Part shown: one piece after another, positions 37,937 through 40,955 of the stretch
How positions within the stretch are numbered: position 1 is the stretch's first letter
Layout of the letters: every line of letters begins with the position of its first letter
Source: Nocardia neocaledoniensis
Lineage (GTDB): Bacteria; Actinomycetota; Actinomycetes; Mycobacteriales; Mycobacteriaceae
Length of the DNA: 40,955 nucleotides
Direction: 5' to 3'
Assembly: GCF_029868625.1 (NCBI RefSeq)
Contig: NZ_JARWOJ010000095.1
Span: 1 to 40,955 of the forward strand
Made by a program: the position numbers and the translations under genes
The notes under the pieces: generated by a model
The model's input: the letters and a program-made list of their open reading frames with translations, nothing else
Database searches by the model: none
Told to the model about the DNA's origin: nothing

Positions 37937-37974
37937 AGTATTCCCGACAAAGAATATTCCAGTCAAGGAATATT
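37937..37974. promoter_or_regulatory. Operator repeats upstream of ArsR-SRPBCC gene
   Basis: AATATTCC at 37953-37960 and GGAATATT at 37967-37974 are a perfect 8-bp inverted pair with 6 nt between. A related direct copy AGTATTCC is at 37937-37944. ArsR-type repressors usually bind such AT-rich inverted repeats next to their own gene. Confidence 0.65.
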
Positions 37975-38045
37975 TCTGACATCGCCGTGGCCAGGGCTTC
38001 TGCCCTGTGTCATGCTCGGAACGCGCCGAGGCGAAGGAGGGTGCC

Positions 38046-38786
38046 GTGCCGATCCGGGGTGTGCTGTTCGATGTCGACGACACGCTCTTCGACTACTCCG
38101 CCTCCGACGCGGCGGGCCTGCTCGCGCAGTTGCGCCAGGAGGGGATGCTCGATCGGTTCCCCGACCCCGCCGCCGCGGTCGACCTGTGGTGCGGGATCAC
38201 CGAGACCGAATACCCCCGGTTCGTACGCGGCGAGCTGAGCTTCACCGGCCAGCGGCTGGCGAGGGCGCGCGCCTTCCTGTCCCACGTGTGGCGCACCGAC
38301 CCCGTCGCCATCCCCGAGGCCGAAGCCATCGCCTGGTTCGAGGGCTACACCGCGCACCGCCGTGCTGCCTGGGCCGCGTTCCCCGACGCCGCGCCGCTGC
38401 TGGAAACCCTGGCGCCCGCGTTCCGGCTCGGCATCGTCTCGAACGCGGCCGTGCCGGCGCAGCGCCGCAAACTCGAGGCCGTCGGCCTGCTGTCCTACTT
38501 CGGTGACCGGCTGGTGTGCAGCGAGGAGCACGGCGCCGGGAAGCCGGACGCGAGCATCTTCCACGCCGGATGCGCACTGCTGGAACTCGATCCGGGCGAG
38601 GTCGCCTACGTCGGTGACCGGTACACCATCGACGCGATCGGCGCGCAGGACGCCGGGTTGCACGCGTGCTGGCTGGATCGCGCGAATCTCCGTGGCCGCA
38701 CCGGTATCCGGCCCGGCATCCATGTCATCGGGTCATTGACCGAGCTGCCCGCTACCTTCCCCGGCCACCGAATTCCCCTGGGGTAG
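38046..38786 (+). CDS. HAD-superfamily hydrolase (phosphatase)
   Basis: The 246-residue protein has motif I D9-V-D11-DTLFDY, motif II VSNAAVPAQ, Lys in GAGKPDASIF (motif III) and VGDRYTIDAIGAQDAG (motif IV). A helical cap of class I type lies between motifs I and II. AAGGAGG at 38034-38040 supports GTG 38046. Substrate unknown. Its last 54 bp overlap the convergent acyltransferase gene. Confidence 0.86.
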   Translation: MPIRGVLFDVDDTLFDYSASDAAGLLAQLRQEGMLDRFPDPAAAVDLWCGITETEYPRFVRGELSFTGQRLARARAFLSHVWRTDPVAIPEAEAIAWFEGYTAHRRAAWAAFPDAAPLLETLAPAFRLGIVSNAAVPAQRRKLEAVGLLSYFGDRLVCSEEHGAGKPDASIFHAGCALLELDPGEVAYVGDRYTIDAIGAQDAGLHACWLDRANLRGRTGIRPGIHVIGSLTELPATFPGHRIPLG

Positions 38787-39956
38787 TTCGGATTCCAGCA
38801 TCGCGGTGATCCGGTCCAGCAGGGCCTCCAGTCGCGTCGCGATGCCGTCGCCGTTGCGGGCCGAGACCGTGAGTTCGGTGTGCCCGTCGAATTCGGTGAG
38901 CCCGAACAGCAGCGGCATCGCGACGCTGTGCTGCGGCAGCACGAACAACCCGGTGGGTCGGAAGCCGGGTACCGCGAGTTCGTCGGCGCCGCTGCGGCCC
39001 ATGTGGGATACGGTGGCCGAGGCCAGGTTCCGGCCGAAGCGGGCGCCCAGCCAGTTGGTGGTGTGCAGGATGCCCCGGTTCACCGCGTCGGGGACCAGTG
39101 TGATCCGGGTGTTCGCCAGCTGATTCAGCTCACGGTCGGCCGCGAGGCCGGACTTGATGCGGTCCTTGACCTCGGTCCAGTCCTGGCCGGGCGCCAGATC
39201 CAGGAACAGCGGCAGCGCGAGATTGGCGGTCGAGCGCAGCGCGGGATCGTGCCTGCGCAGGTCGACCGGCATCATGATCCGAGACGGCCCCCTGGTCTCG
39301 GCGGCCAGCAGCGCGCAGACCCGCGCGAGCGCGCCCGGCCCCGCCGCCTCGATCCGCCGGTGCCGCAACAGATGCCGGGGCGCGCCCCGCCGCTGCCTGC
39401 CCGCCCCGACCGCGCTGCGATACCGGGGCACCATCGGCGTCGGCTTGCCGGGAGCGCCGAGCCGCCCCACGAGTTCCTGGTCGGCGATCGGGTCCCGCTG
39501 CGGGACCGGTTCCTCCCCGCGCAGGGCGCGCAGGACATTGGTCGCCCACAGCACCATTCCCATGCCGTCCATCACGCCGTGGAAGACCCGGAAGATCAGG
39601 GTCACCGGTGCGCCGGTGAGCAGCAGCACCTCCACGGTGGCATCGGGGGTGGGGCCGATCGGGCTGGTGAGCACGGGATCTGCCTCGAGTTCCGGCGCCC
39701 ACAGCACGTGTCCCGGCACCACCCGCACCGCGGGCGCGATGCCGCTGTCGACCCAGTCGGTGCCGCGCCGCACCAGGCGGGCGCCCGGCGTGACGGCGGC
39801 CGCGGTGGCCACCGCTCGGCCCAATCGCTCCGGGTCGATCTCGCCGTCCCCGGGAATGACCAGCTGCATGAGAAACGGCGGCGCGAGTTCCCGCATGGGA
39901 AAGTACATGCGCTCGGTGGTCGAGATCGGTCGACGGAAGACGCTGCCGCCGTTCAT
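38733..39956 (-). CDS. Condensation-domain-type acyltransferase
   Basis: The 407-residue protein has the HxxxDG motif of the NRPS condensation/PapA/wax-synthase superfamily at His126-GVM-Asp130-G. N-terminal TTERMYFPMRELAPPFLMQLVI and C-terminal LSAR-like segments resemble bacterial wax-ester/DGAT or PapA-like acyltransferases. It may esterify a lipid or polyketide alcohol with an acyl-CoA. It is followed upstream on the same strand by the epimerase gene, which might modify the same product. Confidence 0.78.
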   Translation of the reverse strand: MNGGSVFRRPISTTERMYFPMRELAPPFLMQLVIPGDGEIDPERLGRAVATAAAVTPGARLVRRGTDWVDSGIAPAVRVVPGHVLWAPELEADPVLTSPIGPTPDATVEVLLLTGAPVTLIFRVFHGVMDGMGMVLWATNVLRALRGEEPVPQRDPIADQELVGRLGAPGKPTPMVPRYRSAVGAGRQRRGAPRHLLRHRRIEAAGPGALARVCALLAAETRGPSRIMMPVDLRRHDPALRSTANLALPLFLDLAPGQDWTEVKDRIKSGLAADRELNQLANTRITLVPDAVNRGILHTTNWLGARFGRNLASATVSHMGRSGADELAVPGFRPTGLFVLPQHSVAMPLLFGLTEFDGHTELTVSARNGDGIATRLEALLDRITAMLESELPQGNSVAGEGSGQLGQ

Positions 39957-39983
39957 GATTGCCTCCGGAGTGTCGGGCGGTGT

Positions 39984-40871
39984 CTACCGCAGGCCCGCGG
40001 TGAGCGTCTCGACGCCCCCGCGGGCCTCGAGCCAGGTCAGGAATTCGGCGAGCCCGGTCTCCCGGTCGGTCACCGGTGTGTAGCCGAGGTCGCGCCGCGC
40101 GGCGGCGGTGTCGTAGGTGGCGCTGCGGGTCATCAGCGCGACGGCGTAGCGCGACAGCGGCGGAGACCACCGCGTCGCCACCGCCGGAATCCGCCACACC
40201 GCCTCGATCAGGGCGACCACCGCGGCGAGTACCCGCGGATTCGGCCGCCGCGTGGGCGGCTGGTAGCCGAGCCGGGTCGCGACCTCGCCGAGAAATCTCC
40301 AGACGTCGGTCTTCTCGGCATCGGCGATGAAATACGGCTTCCCGCCGACAGCCGTCGCGGTCAGGGCCAGCTGACACGCGCGCACGATGTTGTCGACGTG
40401 GCACAGGGAGGCCTGCACCGTCCGCCCGGCGGACAGGTCGGGCAGCCTGCCCGCCGCCGTCCGGCCGAGCAGCCGCACGATGGGGCCCGACCGGTCACCC
40501 GCGCCCCAGATGGCGCGCGGGCGCAACGCGAGCGTGGTGAACTCCGGGGTGTTCGCCGCGAGGACCGCGCGTTCGGCGGCCGCTTTGGTCTCGGAGTAGT
40601 GATTGAGGTACCGGCGCGGATACGGCAGCGACTCGTCGACGTCGAGCTGGTCGCCGCCGTCGCGGTCCATCAGGGCGCTGGGGCTGGAGATGAACACGAA
40701 GCGGCGCGCGCCGCCGCGCCGGGCGGCCGCGACCAGTTCCTCGGTGGCGCGGACGTTCTCGAGCCAGAAGCGGGCCCGGGTGCCCCGTTCGTCGACCCGT
40801 GCCGCGCTGTGGATCACCACGTCGACACCGTCGGCGGCGGCGCGCCGGGACGCCCGGGCGGCGAGATCGCC
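39984..40871 (-). CDS. NAD-dependent epimerase/3-beta-HSD-like dehydrogenase (5' end missing)
   Basis: About 296 residues are open; the N-terminal GxxGxxG Rossmann motif is beyond the readable sequence. Present are VVIHSAARVD, VRATEELVAAARRGGARRFVFISSPSA, the active-site YLNHYSETKAAAE (Tyr and Lys), ALRPRAIWGAGD, and the C-terminal RRDLGYTPVTDRETG typical of extended SDRs acting on sterols or nucleotide sugars. A TAG in frame at 40872-40874 interrupts it where the sequence turns into homopolymers, so a sequencing error is more likely than a real stop. It lies 27 bp upstream of the acyltransferase gene. Confidence 0.8.
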   Translation of the reverse strand, partial: GDLAARASRRAAADGVDVVIHSAARVDERGTRARFWLENVRATEELVAAARRGGARRFVFISSPSALMDRDGGDQLDVDESLPYPRRYLNHYSETKAAAERAVLAANTPEFTTLALRPRAIWGAGDRSGPIVRLLGRTAAGRLPDLSAGRTVQASLCHVDNIVRACQLALTATAVGGKPYFIADAEKTDVWRFLGEVATRLGYQPPTRRPNPRVLAAVVALIEAVWRIPAVATRWSPPLSRYAVALMTRSATYDTAAARRDLGYTPVTDRETGLAEFLTWLEARGGVETLTAGLR

Positions 40872-40955
40872 CTACACCCGCCCCCCCCGGAACCCCCCGG
40901 CGCCGCGCTCGGGGGGCCCGCAGGTGGGGCGCCCCACCCCCCCCCCCCCCTCTGG
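40872..40955. other. Low-quality contig end
   Basis: Runs of C up to about 14 bases and runs of G, unlike the rest of the window, and a stop codon in an otherwise conserved protein point to base-calling errors at an assembly end. I do not annotate it further. Confidence 0.75.

Overview
This window looks like chromosomal DNA from a high-GC actinobacterium of the order Mycobacteriales, most likely Nocardia or a close relative such as Rhodococcus. The call rests on gene order and protein similarity recalled from memory, not on a database search. From the left edge to about 19.85 kb the order follows the Mycobacterium tuberculosis Rv1691-Rv1713 block: TPR protein, HAD phosphatase, small protein, tlyA, nadK, recN, steA, steB/mctB, pyrG, Nudix, xerD, parA, scpA, scpB, rluB, cmk, der. 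The genes are tightly packed and many are joined by GTGA or ATGA overlaps. Two differences stand out. An SRPBCC gene and a secreted-protein gene sit between recN and steA. The six genes M. tuberculosis carries between xerD and parA are absent. The block combines rRNA modification, NAD(P) and nucleotide supply, DNA repair, cytokinesis, chromosome segregation and ribosome assembly.

A perfect 12-bp hairpin after der marks the end of the conserved block. The region from 20.0 to 26.3 kb is accessory. It holds a stand-alone YggT membrane protein, an NTF2-like protein, and a divergent pair made of a homoserine-dehydrogenase-like protein and an aspartokinase. The homoserine-dehydrogenase homologue has lost the expected catalytic residues, and the aspartokinase has a shortened regulatory loop and no asd partner. 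Next come an alpha/beta hydrolase behind a promoter embedded in a 41-nt dyad, a GNAT acetyltransferase, and a 670-bp low-coding stretch. That stretch has a perfect CRP half-site pair, a 12-bp palindrome and a hairpin-rich leader in front of a small membrane protein.

The region from 26.3 to 36.5 kb is rich in lipid or xenobiotic metabolism genes and local regulators. It includes an SDR divergent from a PaaX-like regulator and an Old Yellow Enzyme. A regulator combining an XRE-type and a TetR-type DNA-binding domain sits divergent to a three-gene operon of ACAD, APH-type kinase and SDR. These three classes are the same as those of the 4-hydroxyacyl-CoA kinase/elimination route (LvaC-LvaA-LvaD; human ACAD10/11). 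It also has an AurF-type di-iron oxygenase with all seven metal ligands, another SDR, and an epoxide-hydrolase-like enzyme with a KstR-like operator in between.

The region from 36.5 kb to the end carries an ArsR-SRPBCC fusion regulator coupled to a dihydrofolate-reductase-like gene, a HAD phosphatase, a condensation-type acyltransferase and a truncated NAD-dependent epimerase. The last ~80 bases are runs of C and G that look like low-quality contig-end sequence. I saw no tRNA, rRNA, CRISPR array, insertion sequence or prophage gene.
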